Positions 23,149 through 31,128 of a stretch of DNA of 64,000 nt are shown one piece after another; the stretch's first letter is position 1; every line of letters begins with the position of its first letter. The stretch spans positions 124,001-188,000 of the forward strand of contig CAVOUB010000003.1 of the NCBI GenBank assembly GCA_963699495.1, written 5' to 3'. The position numbers and the translations under genes were made by a program. Below the pieces are notes generated by a model that did not search any database, was not told where the DNA came from, and was given only the letters and a program-made list of their open reading frames with translations. Source of the stretch: JAIBJN01 sp963699495 (lineage in GTDB: Bacteria; Actinomycetota; Thermoleophilia; Gaiellales; Gaiellaceae).

Positions 23149-25661
23149 AAGGGGTCGTGATGGCGGGGGGCGAGGGCACGCGCCTGCGCCCGCTCACGTC
23201 CAATCAGCCGAAGCCGATGGTGCCGATCGTCGGCAAGCCGTGCATGGAGCACATCCTCGACCTGCTGCGGGAGCACGGCTTCGACGATGTCATCGTGACG
23301 CTTGCGTTCATGCCGCAGGCCATCCGCGGCTACTTCGGCGACGGCGAAGCCTACGGCGTCTCGATCCGTTACTCGGTGGAAGAGTCGCCCGCCGGGACGG
23401 CCGGGTCGGTGAAGCTCGCCGAGGAGGCGCTCGAAGAGACGTTCCTCGTCATCTCCGGCGACGCCCTCTGCGACATCGACCTTGGCGCCCTCGTCCGCTT
23501 CCACAAGGAGAAGGGCGCCATGGTCACGATCGGCCTGAAGAGCGTTCCCAATCCGCTCGAGTTCGGGATCGTCGTGACCGACCAGGACGGCCGCGTCGAG
23601 CGCTTCCTCGAGAAGCCCAGCTGGGGCCAGGTGTTCACGGACACGATCAACACCGGCATCTACGTGCTCGAGCCCGAGGTCCTGCGCCACGTCCCGGCCG
23701 ACACGCCGTACGACTTCTCGAAGGAGCTCTTCCCGCTCCTGCTCGAGATGGGGAGGCCGCTCTACGGCTACGTCTGCGAGGGCTACTGGCAGGACATCGG
23801 AAACCTCGACCAGTACCGCCAGGCCAACTTCGACGCGCTCGACGAGCGCGTGCGCCTGAGCATCCCGGGGATCCGGCTCCGCGGCAACGTCTGGGTGGGG
23901 GAGGGGGTCGGGCTCGAGGACCTCGAGTCGGTGGAGGCGCCGGCGTTCATCGGCAACTACTGCCGTATCGCCCCCCGCGCGTCCGTCGGCCCGTACTCGG
24001 TCCTGATGCCGAGCGTCACGCTCGCCGACCATGCCCGCACGGCGCGCTCCGTGGTCGACTCCTCGACGTCGATCGGACGCAGCGCGGTCATCGAGGGCGC
24101 GATCGTCGGTCGTGCGTGCGACATCCGTCCGCATGCGCGCCTGCACGAGGGCGTCGCGGTCGGGGACAACTGCACGATCGGCGAGGAGAGCGTCGTCATG
24201 CCGGGCGTGCGCATCTACCCGTTCAAGGAGGTGGAGTCCGGCTCCCTGGTCGATCGGCACCTCATCTGGGAGTCGCGGCTCTCGTCGCGCCTGATCGGGC
24301 TCGACGGGGTCTCCGGCAGGATCGACGTCGACCTGACTCCCGAGACGGCCCTCCGGCTCGGGCTCGCGCTCGGCACCGCCCTCGACCGCGGCGACCGCGT
24401 CGTCACGAGCCGGGCCGCCTCGGCCTCGTGCCGCCTCATCCGGCGCGCGCTCATCGCCGGCGTCAACTCGGCCGGGGTGCACGCGGCCGATCTCCAGGTG
24501 ATGCCGTCCGCCGTGAACAGGCACTTCCTCAAGACCGAAGGCTTCGACGCGGGCATCCATGTGCAGCCGGGCTCGAACGACCCCGAGATCGTGCAGATCC
24601 GGATCTTCGAGCCGCCGGGCACCCCGGCGTCGCCCGCGCTCGTGAAGGAGATCGACAAGCACTTCTCCCGCCAGGAATTCCGCCGGGCGTCGTGGAACGA
24701 GGTGGGGGAGATCACCTATTCCGCCAGGACGGCGGAGACCTACGTCCAGGACCTCCTGGCCACGCTCGACATCGAGGCGATCCGTCGGCGCAGGTTCCGC
24801 ATCGTCGTCGACTACGCCTTCTCGGCAGCGTCGCTCGTCCTGCCCCAGGTGCTGGGGGCTCTCGACGTCGAGGCGGTCGCCTCGCACGCCTACGTCAGCG
24901 AGCGGCGGCAGGCGGGAGAGAGCGCGACGCTCGCGGAGTCGATGGGCCAGGCCAAGCGCCTCGTGGAGGCGGTCGGCGCCGACCTCGGCGCCGTCCTGGA
25001 CCCCGCCGCCGAGCGGATCTTCCTCGTCGACGACAAGGCCCGCGAGGTTCCGGTGGAGCAGGAGCTCCTCCTGTTCCTCCGCCTGCTCGCGTCCGACGGG
25101 AAGCGCGGCCGCCTGGCCTTCCCGACCACGGTCACGAGCCTCGTCGACGAGCTCGTGCAGGGCACCGACCTCCAGGTGCAGCGCACGCCGCACTCGCTGT
25201 CGGCCTTGACCACGGCGGCGGCAGGCGACGGCGTCATCTTCGCCGGGTCGGTTGGCGGCGGGTTCGTCTTCCCGGACTTCGTGCCCGCGTACGACGGGAT
25301 GGCGAGCCTCTGCAAGCTGCTCGAGCTCCTCGCACCGGTGGAGAGGTCGCTGTCCGAGATCGTCGGCGAGCTTCCGGAGTCCGCGGTCGTGCACCACCAG
25401 GTGCGGTGCCCGTGGGCCCGCAAGGGGGCGGTCATGCGCATCCTCACGGAGCGCACGAAGGGGAAGGAAGTCGACGTCACGGACGGGATCAAGGTCTACG
25501 ACGACCGCGGCTGGGCGCAGGTGCTGCCCGACCCGGACGAGCCGCTCGTCCACATCTACGCGGAGGGGAAGACCCCGGCGGACGGCGCGTCGCTCGAGTC
25601 CGAGTTCATGGGCCTCGTCGAGGAGATCGTGGCCCAGGAAGACGAGACGGACGAGGCCTAG
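23145..25661 (+). CDS. Sugar-1-phosphate nucleotidyltransferase fused to a degenerate phosphohexomutase-like domain
   Basis: The 838-residue protein has three parts. Residues 1-235 form a nucleotidyltransferase (VVMAGGEGTRLRPLT, GDALCDIDLG, EKPSWGQVF, TINTGIYVLEPEVL), typical of GDP-mannose or glucose-1-phosphate transferases. About 250-365 is a left-handed beta-helix. About 380-830 resembles a phosphomannomutase. In that last part the phosphoserine loop (TASHNP) is replaced by SRAASASCR, and the metal loop DGDR reads AAER (DPAAERIFLVDD). Family annotation often says bifunctional. The sequence argues that only the first reaction is likely. It is coupled to pgsA by a 4-nt overlap. Confidence 0.85.
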   Translation: MKGVVMAGGEGTRLRPLTSNQPKPMVPIVGKPCMEHILDLLREHGFDDVIVTLAFMPQAIRGYFGDGEAYGVSIRYSVEESPAGTAGSVKLAEEALEETFLVISGDALCDIDLGALVRFHKEKGAMVTIGLKSVPNPLEFGIVVTDQDGRVERFLEKPSWGQVFTDTINTGIYVLEPEVLRHVPADTPYDFSKELFPLLLEMGRPLYGYVCEGYWQDIGNLDQYRQANFDALDERVRLSIPGIRLRGNVWVGEGVGLEDLESVEAPAFIGNYCRIAPRASVGPYSVLMPSVTLADHARTARSVVDSSTSIGRSAVIEGAIVGRACDIRPHARLHEGVAVGDNCTIGEESVVMPGVRIYPFKEVESGSLVDRHLIWESRLSSRLIGLDGVSGRIDVDLTPETALRLGLALGTALDRGDRVVTSRAASASCRLIRRALIAGVNSAGVHAADLQVMPSAVNRHFLKTEGFDAGIHVQPGSNDPEIVQIRIFEPPGTPASPALVKEIDKHFSRQEFRRASWNEVGEITYSARTAETYVQDLLATLDIEAIRRRRFRIVVDYAFSAASLVLPQVLGALDVEAVASHAYVSERRQAGESATLAESMGQAKRLVEAVGADLGAVLDPAAERIFLVDDKAREVPVEQELLLFLRLLASDGKRGRLAFPTTVTSLVDELVQGTDLQVQRTPHSLSALTTAAAGDGVIFAGSVGGGFVFPDFVPAYDGMASLCKLLELLAPVERSLSEIVGELPESAVVHHQVRCPWARKGAVMRILTERTKGKEVDVTDGIKVYDDRGWAQVLPDPDEPLVHIYAEGKTPADGASLESEFMGLVEEIVAQEDETDEA

Positions 25662-25670
25662 CAAGCCGCC

Positions 25671-25717
25671 AACCCTCAAGTCGAGGTTGATGGATGAGGC
25701 TCCAGCTGGTTTACTGT
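25671..25717 (+). promoter_or_regulatory. Dyad and promoter of the rsiG-like/FHA/ftsR-like unit
   Basis: CCTC (25674-25677) and GAGG (25683-25686) form a dyad around AAGTC, inside a longer imperfect CAACC...GGTTG palindrome. It abuts TTGATG (25687-25692), a possible -35, with TACTGT at 25712-25717 as -10. The 19-bp spacing is typical of MerR-controlled promoters, and a MerR gene is third in the unit, so autoregulation is possible (inference). Confidence 0.4.
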
Positions 25718-25754
25718 GTGGTCGCCCGCCGTCCCCGATCCCTGGAGTTGCCGC

Positions 25755-26030
25755 GTGGAAGCCCTGCCTGATCTTGGAACCCTGTCCGACCAGGAGCTGC
25801 GCGACCTGATCCGCGAGCTGATGGTCGAGGAGCACAAGGTGTCCTACGAGCGCCGTCTGCTGCACGGCAAGATCGACATCCTCCGGGCCGAGCTCCAGGC
25901 GCGCCTCCAGAAGCAGGTGGGGGACGAAGACAGCCCCCTCCACGAGATCGACGTCGACAAGCTGGCAGCGATCCTCGCCTCGAAGGCGCCGCCCCCGACG
26001 GACGAGGAGCTCGACGCGGCGGAGCGGTGA
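25755..26030 (+). CDS. rsiG: RsiG-like single-motif c-di-GMP-binding protein (candidate anti-sigma factor)
   Basis: This is a 91-residue helical protein. The segment LMVEEHKVSYERRLLHGKID (about 22-41) fits E-x3-S-x2-R-x3-[QH]-x3-D, the c-di-GMP signature of RsiG, with His where the described motif has Gln. RsiG proteins, often annotated as aerial mycelium formation protein, bind c-di-GMP and hold a WhiG-type sigma factor. Deep-branching actinobacteria have a one-motif form that dimerises. Start GTG 25755 follows GGAG. The stop overlaps the FHA gene. No WhiG gene is in the window. The family match is good, but the partner is unknown. Confidence 0.75.
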   Translation: MEALPDLGTLSDQELRDLIRELMVEEHKVSYERRLLHGKIDILRAELQARLQKQVGDEDSPLHEIDVDKLAAILASKAPPPTDEELDAAER

Positions 26031-26494
26031 CCTACGTCCACTGCCCGGAGTGCGGCTTTCAGAATCCGGAAGCCGCCAACTACTGCTCGAAGTGCGGAGC
26101 GCTGCTGATCCGCGAGGAGCAGGGCGCCCACACGACGATGACGTTCACCCCTGAAGAGGAGGCCGAGGAGGAAGGCCTCTCGCTCGCCGAGCTCCGCATC
26201 GAGGGGCCTGCGCTCGTCGTCCGTTCGGGCGGCGGCCGTGCCGGCGAGACGTTCGCGCTCGAGCAGGACCGCACGTCCCTCGGACGCGGGCCGGAGTGCG
26301 AGATCTTCCTCGACGACGTGACGGTGTCGCGGCGCCATGCCGTCGTCACCCGCGGCCCGGACGGCTTCACGCTCCACGACGAGGGCAGCCTCAACGGCAC
26401 CTACGTGAACCGCCGCCGGGTGGAGAGCGCCAAGCTCGAGGACGGCGACGAGGTGCAGATCGGCAAGTACAAGCTGACCTTCCTGGAGAGCTAG
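26027..26494 (+). CDS. Zinc-ribbon plus FHA domain protein (GarA-like)
   Basis: In this 155-residue protein, a zinc ribbon (HCPECGFQNPEAANYCSKCG) occupies residues 4-23. A short acidic linker with a Thr cluster (AHTTMTFTPEEE, about 36-46) is a likely Ser/Thr kinase target. The FHA domain spans about 70-150 (TSLGRGPECEIFLDD, VTVSRRHA, GSLNGTYVN). GarA/OdhI proteins of actinobacteria bind phospho-Thr and control 2-oxoglutarate metabolism. The zinc ribbon replaces their usual N-terminus, so function may differ. The GTG overlaps the upstream stop. Confidence 0.85.
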   Translation: MTYVHCPECGFQNPEAANYCSKCGALLIREEQGAHTTMTFTPEEEAEEEGLSLAELRIEGPALVVRSGGGRAGETFALEQDRTSLGRGPECEIFLDDVTVSRRHAVVTRGPDGFTLHDEGSLNGTYVNRRRVESAKLEDGDEVQIGKYKLTFLES

Positions 26495-26499
26495 CGCTG

Positions 26500-27195
26500 A
26501 TGGCGACCGCAGCAGCCGATATCGGCCCTGGGCGCCCGCTCACGATCGGGGCGGTCTGCAGCCGGCTCCGGGACGAGTTTCCCGACATCTCCATCTCGAA
26601 GATCCGCTACCTCGAGGACCAGGGGCTCCTGGCGCCGCGCCGGACGCAAGGCGGCTACCGCCTGTTCACCGAGGAAGACGTCGAGCGGCTCGAGACGATC
26701 CTGCGCCTCCAGCGCGACGAGTTCCTGCCGCTTCGAGTCATCCGGCAGGAGCTGGCCGCCGGGGCGCCGCGCCGCCGTGAGCGCGCGCGCGCGACGGGCC
26801 TGCAGGCGCCGGAGGACGAGGTCGACCTCGCCACGCTCTGCGAGCGGGCAGGCGTCGACGCGGCGTTCGTGCGCGACCTGGAGGAGTACGGGCTGGTGGA
26901 GCCTCGCGCCGTGGACGGCGACAGGACCTTCCCCGAGCGTGACGTGGACGTGGCCGCCGCCTGCGCGCGCCTTGCCCGCTACGGGGTCGCGCCCAGGAAC
27001 CTGGCCACCTTCAGGCGCTGGGCCGACAACGAGGCCGACCTGCTGGAGCGCATCGTCGCCCCCGAGCTCCGCTCGCCGAACCCGGAGAAGCGCCATGCGG
27101 GCCTCGAGAACCTCGAGACGCTCGCGGCCCTGTCGCAGGAGCTTTCGAACCTCCTGTTCTGGCGCGCGCTTCGGGGTATCGTTCCGCGGCCGTGA
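26500..27195 (+). CDS. ftsR: MerR-family regulator (FtsR-like)
   Basis: The 231-residue protein has an N-terminal MerR winged HTH (LTIGAVCSRLRDEFPDISIS, then IRYLEDQGLL, about 14-60; RRTQGGYRLFTEEDVERL). A second, MerR-like alpha-helical region from about 100 follows (LATLCERAGVDAAFVRDLEE). No metal-binding cysteines are present. A MerR gene directly after garA-type FHA is conserved in actinobacteria, where FtsR activates the cell-division gene ftsZ. It probably binds DNA as a dimer. A dyad at 25671-25690 is a candidate site. Confidence 0.75.
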   Translation: MATAAADIGPGRPLTIGAVCSRLRDEFPDISISKIRYLEDQGLLAPRRTQGGYRLFTEEDVERLETILRLQRDEFLPLRVIRQELAAGAPRRRERARATGLQAPEDEVDLATLCERAGVDAAFVRDLEEYGLVEPRAVDGDRTFPERDVDVAAACARLARYGVAPRNLATFRRWADNEADLLERIVAPELRSPNPEKRHAGLENLETLAALSQELSNLLFWRALRGIVPRP

Positions 27196-27716
27196 CGGTC
27201 GACCTCGCGTCCAAGATCCGGGACATCCCGGACTTCCCGAAGCGCGGGATCGTCTTCAAGGACATCATGCCGCTGCTCGCCGACCCCGAGGCGCTGCACG
27301 AGACGGTCGAGCGCCTGGCCGAGTTCGCCGAGCCGCGCAAGCCCGATCTGATCCTCGGAGCCGAGGCCCGGGGCTTCATCCTCGGCGCCGCGCTCGCGTA
27401 CAGGCTCGGCTGCGGCTTCGTCGCCGCGCGCAAGCCGGGCAAGCTTCCCTGGCGAACGATCAGCGCCAAGTACGCCCTGGAGTACGGCTTCGACGCCCTG
27501 GAGCTGCACGCCGACGCGATCTCGAACGGCGACCGCGTGCTGATCCACGACGACCTCCTGGCGACCGGGGGGACCGCGAAGGCCAAGATCGACCTCGTCG
27601 AGCAGCTCGGCGGGACGGTCGTCGGGCTCGCGTTCGTGATCGAGCTCGAGTTCCTGAACGGCCGCGAGAAGCTCGAGGGCTACGACGTCTGCTCGCTGAT
27701 CAAGTACTCGGAGTAA
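27192..27716 (+). CDS. apt: Adenine phosphoribosyltransferase
   Basis: Apt salvages adenine to AMP using PRPP. It has the normal length of 174 residues. Motifs are IRDIPDFPKRGIVFKDI at the N-terminus, GAEARGFILGAALA, and the PRPP loop VLIHDDLLATGGTAKA near 115-130. The GTG overlaps the ftsR-like stop. Confidence 0.95.
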   Translation: MTVDLASKIRDIPDFPKRGIVFKDIMPLLADPEALHETVERLAEFAEPRKPDLILGAEARGFILGAALAYRLGCGFVAARKPGKLPWRTISAKYALEYGFDALELHADAISNGDRVLIHDDLLATGGTAKAKIDLVEQLGGTVVGLAFVIELEFLNGREKLEGYDVCSLIKYSE

Positions 27717-27752
27717 CAAAGCCGGTGTGGAGGCGCGTCCTCCCTGCCGATA

Positions 27753-27758
27753 CATAAT
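27753..27758 (+). promoter_or_regulatory. -10 box, leaderless arrangement
   Basis: CATAAT ends 10 bases before the ATG at 27769, with no Shine-Dalgarno sequence. Confidence 0.4.
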
Positions 27759-27768
27759 TCGAACTCCG

Positions 27769-28371
27769 ATGTACGACCAGCTCACCGGGCGGTACACGTT
27801 CGCGTGCCCCGTGCGAGGCGACGTCAGCATCCCGCTCTCGCGCTTCCGCGTCCTCGAGCGCCTGCCCGGCGCCGCGAGCCCAGCCGTCTTCAAGATCACG
27901 TTCGCCTGCGATTGCGACGGAGAGCACGACGGGCTCGTCACGCACGACGAGCTCGACTGGGCGCCGCTGGCGGGGACGGATGCGGCCTTCCTGAACCTGA
28001 TGACGGCGCGGCTCGAGTCGGCCGCTCTCGATCTGCTCGACCTTGCAGCGAGGCGGATCAAGTCCGGTCAGTGGCCCTGGAGCTTCTTCTGCTACCCGGA
28101 GGAGCGTCCGCGGCCTGTCACCCCGTCCTCCTTCCGGGTCCTCTCGGAGGGCGGGCAGGAGCTCGGCCTCGCGGTGGAATGCCCGACGTGCGCGCACACG
28201 ACCGTCAACGTCGTCAGCCGCGAGCACGTGGACGTGCCCTTCTACAACGACCGTCGCGTGGGCGTCGTCGAGCACATCTTCGCTCACGACCGGGAGCAGG
28301 CGCTCTCCGCCTTCCGCGAGCAGCTCCTCTCCGGCGTCTTCGACGCGAGCCGCCGGGACCTCGCCGCGTAG
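27769..28371 (+). CDS. Uncharacterised protein with two Cys clusters
   Basis: The 200-residue soluble protein is not assigned to a family I can name. It has CDCDGEHDG near residue 45 and CPTCAHT near residue 138, which together could bind zinc. It has no signal peptide or membrane span. I chose ATG 27769 over an upstream in-frame start because a -10 box sits directly before it. It has its own promoter and no tight link to neighbours. Confidence 0.7.
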   Translation: MYDQLTGRYTFACPVRGDVSIPLSRFRVLERLPGAASPAVFKITFACDCDGEHDGLVTHDELDWAPLAGTDAAFLNLMTARLESAALDLLDLAARRIKSGQWPWSFFCYPEERPRPVTPSSFRVLSEGGQELGLAVECPTCAHTTVNVVSREHVDVPFYNDRRVGVVEHIFAHDREQALSAFREQLLSGVFDASRRDLAA

Positions 28372-28443
28372 GCGGGCGATTACGGGCGCCCGAGAACGGG
28401 CACAACGTCCCCCGGACAACGACGCCAGCGAGGTGAGAGCAGC

Positions 28444-29061
28444 ATGTTTCGAAGAGGACGACGAGATCGCGCGGTTGCGGCGGGCGACCCGGTGGTCGAG
28501 CGGGAGCACGTCTGGGGGAGCCCGCCGGTTGTGCGCGGGCTGACGACCCTCCTCGGGGTCGCCGCGGCCGGCTTCCTGGTGTGGCTCGCGACGCAGTTCG
28601 ACCTGGGATCGACGGGCGACTACTGGGCGGCCATGGGGATCCTCGCGGGCGCCGGGGCGTGCCTGGGCATCTCCCAGCTCCTGGGCGGCTGGACGAAGTG
28701 GGGGGCCCCGACGATCAGCCCCGGCGTCTTCTTCCTCGCGTTCCTGCCCACGCTGGTCGCCGTGGGAGGGATCCTCGTCGCCACGCGGCCGACGGACACC
28801 GGGGAGGGCGACCGGGTGGCAGGCTGGATCCGCGACCTCGGCCTCGGCGGGGTCGCCGAGGACCTCATCCTCTTCCAGGGCGTGCTCGCCTTCGGGCTGG
28901 GCATCGTCTTCGCGTTCACGTTCGACACACGAGGGCCGCGGACGCGCGTGGTCGAGCGCGCCGCGGTGCCCGAGGAGGAGATCCACGACTACCGAAGCGA
29001 GGACGTCGTCGGCGACGAGGAGACCGTCGTTCGCGAGCGGGACACCGCCGCTGACCGGTAG
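28444..29061 (+). CDS. Uncharacterised four-span membrane protein
   Basis: The 205-residue protein has a basic N-terminus and four hydrophobic helices (about 30-52, 58-80, 92-114, 135-160). An acidic cytosolic-type tail ends it. The start ATG 28444 follows GAGGTGAGAG. No catalytic motif is seen. A role in the envelope is all that can be inferred. Confidence 0.7.
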   Translation: MFRRGRRDRAVAAGDPVVEREHVWGSPPVVRGLTTLLGVAAAGFLVWLATQFDLGSTGDYWAAMGILAGAGACLGISQLLGGWTKWGAPTISPGVFFLAFLPTLVAVGGILVATRPTDTGEGDRVAGWIRDLGLGGVAEDLILFQGVLAFGLGIVFAFTFDTRGPRTRVVERAAVPEEEIHDYRSEDVVGDEETVVRERDTAADR

Positions 29062-29127
29062 GGCGGACCTCCTTCACTCACGCCAGGGATCGTGCGGGAA
29101 GCAGCGGAGCGCCGATACCGAAAGGGC

Positions 29128-29343
29128 ATGGACGCCGCACCGGCTCAAGATCTCCATGGCCGGGGCGCGCCTCGGCTCCTCCGTCATTTTGCCGCGCTCG
29201 AGCGGCTGACCGGCGCCGAAGGGCCGAGCGGGCGCGTGCGCCTCGAGCTCGAGGTGGGCTGCGACCTCGCCGAGTTCCTCGTCGGGGCCCTTGTTCGCCC
29301 GCGCGGGCCGGACGAGCCCGCCCTGCCGCTCTGCGCCCTCTGA
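29128..29343 (+). CDS. Possible small hypothetical protein
   Basis: This frame of 71 residues starts at ATG 29128 after AAAGGG. The middle (RVRLELEVGCDLAEFLVGAL) looks like an amphipathic helix of the kind seen in short actinobacterial hypotheticals. It ends four bases before the convergent gene at 29348. No family is recognised and coding status is uncertain. Confidence 0.4.
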   Translation: MDAAPAQDLHGRGAPRLLRHFAALERLTGAEGPSGRVRLELEVGCDLAEFLVGALVRPRGPDEPALPLCAL

Positions 29344-29347
29344 GAAG

Positions 29348-29548
29348 CTAGCGCCGGAGCTGGTCCTCGCCGCACAGGCGGACGAAGAAGAAGACCAGGA
29401 CGCCGGCGACCAGTGCGAAGAGGAACGCGCTCCCGCCGCCGATGCCGATCGCCAGCAGGCCGATCCACACGTAGCCGCCGAGGATCACGCCCCAGAGGAA
29501 GGACTGGAATCCGGGGCTGAACGCTGGAGGCCGAGGAGGGAATTCCAT
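29348..29548 (-). CDS. Small two-span membrane protein
   Basis: The 66-residue protein has a Pro-rich N-terminus and two hydrophobic helices (about 17-35 and 38-58). A short basic end follows. A TAGACT box nine bases before the ATG supports expression as a leaderless message. No family name can be given. Confidence 0.65.
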   Translation of the reverse strand: MEFPPRPPAFSPGFQSFLWGVILGGYVWIGLLAIGIGGGSAFLFALVAGVLVFFFVRLCGEDQLRR

Positions 29549-29557
29549 CGGGAGCCG

Positions 29558-29563
29558 AGTCTA
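29558..29563 (-). promoter_or_regulatory. -10 box for the 66-residue membrane protein, leaderless arrangement
   Basis: On the - strand this reads TAGACT, nine bases before the ATG at 29548, with no Shine-Dalgarno sequence. Confidence 0.4.
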
Positions 29564-29774
29564 ACGACCGCACGATGTCGGACCAAAAAAATTCGCCGAG
29601 CCGGTTGCGCTTTCGTCCACCCCTCCGACCAACTTTCGGCTTCCGCCTACGGCCGCCCGGTGGGGCTTCGACCTACTCGCGCTCCGTGCTCGGCGCAAGG
29701 GGGAATCTAGACAGGTCTACACCCGGACGCAAGGACTCCCGGCTCGTGTTCCCCGCAATTTGCGGAAAGTTCAT

Positions 29775-29826
29775 TTTTCCACATTTTCCACAAGTCCAGT
29801 GCGGGCCTGTGGGCAGAGTTGTGGAA
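29775..29826. repeat. DnaA-box-like cluster in an AT-rich spacer
   Basis: Two immediately adjacent copies of TTTTCCACA (29775-29783 and 29784-29792) are followed by an inverted TTCCACA at 29820-29826. TTTTCCACA matches the bacterial DnaA-box pattern TTWTNCACA. The spacer 29549-29839 is otherwise non-coding. It also holds a perfect palindrome CCGCAA-T-TTGCGG just before the boxes, and an A7 tract at 29585-29591 that could be the T-run of a - strand terminator. No replication genes are nearby. Confidence 0.45.
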
Positions 29827-29839
29827 GTCGGCTCGGCGC

Positions 29840-31036
29840 CTACGGTCCCGCGAGCGCAGGCTTACTGTAGACGCCGGTCGGGTTCCAGAGGAGGAAGCCC
29901 CCGGCGTTTGCGTCCCGGGCGGCGAGGATCTGTGCCCGGACGTCGTCGAGGCTGTAGTCGCGCCCCAGCGAGAAGTCCTGCAGCCAGGGGACGAGGAGCG
30001 TGTCGCGCCCGCGGAGCACGCGGCGAAAGTCGCGGAGGGCCCGGGCGACGGTCACCCCGGGGACGGCGTTCGGGTCGTCCAGCGAGTACTCGCCGGGCCC
30101 GAAGTGCGAGGGATAGACCATCGGGTAGATGGCATCGAGGCTCTGCGCCAGCTGGCGCGGCTTCTGGCCGATTCCCATCTCGCGGGTCGCCGTGAGCCCG
30201 AAGACCGCGGCCGAGACGCGCGCCCCGAGCGGCTCGAGCCGACTGCGCGCGTACTTGACGAAGTCCGAGATCGTGACGGTCTTCCGCTCCTTGCGCTTGC
30301 CCGGGAACACCGCAGCCGACATGTCCCCGTCGGTCGGGAAGCGGACGTAGTCGAACATGATCTCGTCGAAGCCGGCCTTCGCGGCCGCGACGGCGACGTC
30401 GACGTTGTACTTCCAGACGCGCTTGTCGTACGGGTTCGTCCACCCGAGGCCGGCGCTGTTCGTCCACTCGCCGCCGCCGCGGCGCTTGATCGCCATCTGC
30501 GGGCGCTTGGCGGAGAGAATCGGATCCTCGAAGACGACCACGCGCCCGATCAGGTAGACGCCGGCGGACTCGGCCTTCTTCGCCGCCTCCCGCGCGTCGT
30601 AGTACCGCTCCGCGGAGCCGATGGCTCTGGCGAGCGCCGGCGCGCCTCGCCGGAAGCCGACCTCGCCGTTCTCGTCCTTCACGTCGAGCTCGAGTGCTGT
30701 CAAGCCCTGCTGCGTCAGCGAGAGATACTCGTCCAGCTTGCCGTCGAGCGAGGCGAGCGCCGCCGTGACGTGTACTCCCCGGATCTCGGCCGGGAGCGGG
30801 GCGGGCTCGGGCCGGCTCGGCGCGGTGGTGGTGCTCTCAGTGACCGCGGGCGTCGACGCGGCGAGCCCTGGCCTCTTGCCACCCCAGCCGTTGAGGAAGG
30901 TCATCCCGAGCGCCGAGACGGCGGCCGCGATCGCCACGACGGCGAGCGCGAGCACGCGTCGTGTCGCTCTTCGACGACGAGACTGCCTGCGCCTATCGCG
31001 GAAACGTTCGTTTGGGTCGATCGGCTCGAGCAGCAT
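29840..31036 (-). CDS. DUF4015-type putative glycoside hydrolase, membrane-anchored
   Basis: I start this 398-residue protein at ATG 31036. Residues 1-30 are Arg-rich and precede one membrane helix (about 31-52). A Thr/Pro linker follows, then a TIM-barrel-like domain from about 80 (IRGVHVTAALASLDGK, LTALELDVKDENGEVGF, FDEIMFDYVRFPTDG, AIYPMVYPSHF, GGFLLWNPTGVYS). These match the DUF4015 family of predicted glycosidases. Acidic residues in LDVKDENGE and FDYVRFP are likely active-site parts. The domain should sit outside the membrane. Substrate is unknown. Confidence 0.8.
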   Translation of the reverse strand: MLLEPIDPNERFRDRRRQSRRRRATRRVLALAVVAIAAAVSALGMTFLNGWGGKRPGLAASTPAVTESTTTAPSRPEPAPLPAEIRGVHVTAALASLDGKLDEYLSLTQQGLTALELDVKDENGEVGFRRGAPALARAIGSAERYYDAREAAKKAESAGVYLIGRVVVFEDPILSAKRPQMAIKRRGGGEWTNSAGLGWTNPYDKRVWKYNVDVAVAAAKAGFDEIMFDYVRFPTDGDMSAAVFPGKRKERKTVTISDFVKYARSRLEPLGARVSAAVFGLTATREMGIGQKPRQLAQSLDAIYPMVYPSHFGPGEYSLDDPNAVPGVTVARALRDFRRVLRGRDTLLVPWLQDFSLGRDYSLDDVRAQILAARDANAGGFLLWNPTGVYSKPALAGP

Positions 31037-31095
31037 CGTGGTTCGGGCACGGTATTTCCTCCCAGGCTGCGCCGCAAGCACGTCCGAGTCAGGCG

Positions 31096-31121
31096 CGCAA
31101 CGCTTTTCGTTGCGTTAGGAT
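31096..31121 (+). promoter_or_regulatory. Operator palindrome and -10 box of the Xre/RES operon
   Basis: CGCAACG (31096-31102) and CGTTGCG (31108-31114) form a perfect 7-bp inverted repeat with a 5-nt spacer. TAGGAT (31116-31121) directly follows and ends seven bases before ATG 31129. A repressor bound to the palindrome would block this promoter, the usual plan for Xre antitoxin autoregulation. Confidence 0.55.
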
Positions 31122-31128
31122 GCGAGCC

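Noticed and set aside
23112..25943. 943-residue frame on the - strand
   Set aside because: It lies opposite the nucleotidyltransferase fusion and the rsiG-like gene. Its composition is Arg/Asp/His-rich shadow sequence with no domain.
29549..29839. Chromosomal origin
   Set aside because: DnaA-box-like repeats are present, but no dnaA, dnaN, rpmH or parAB is in the window. A DnaA-binding accessory site is the most that can be said.
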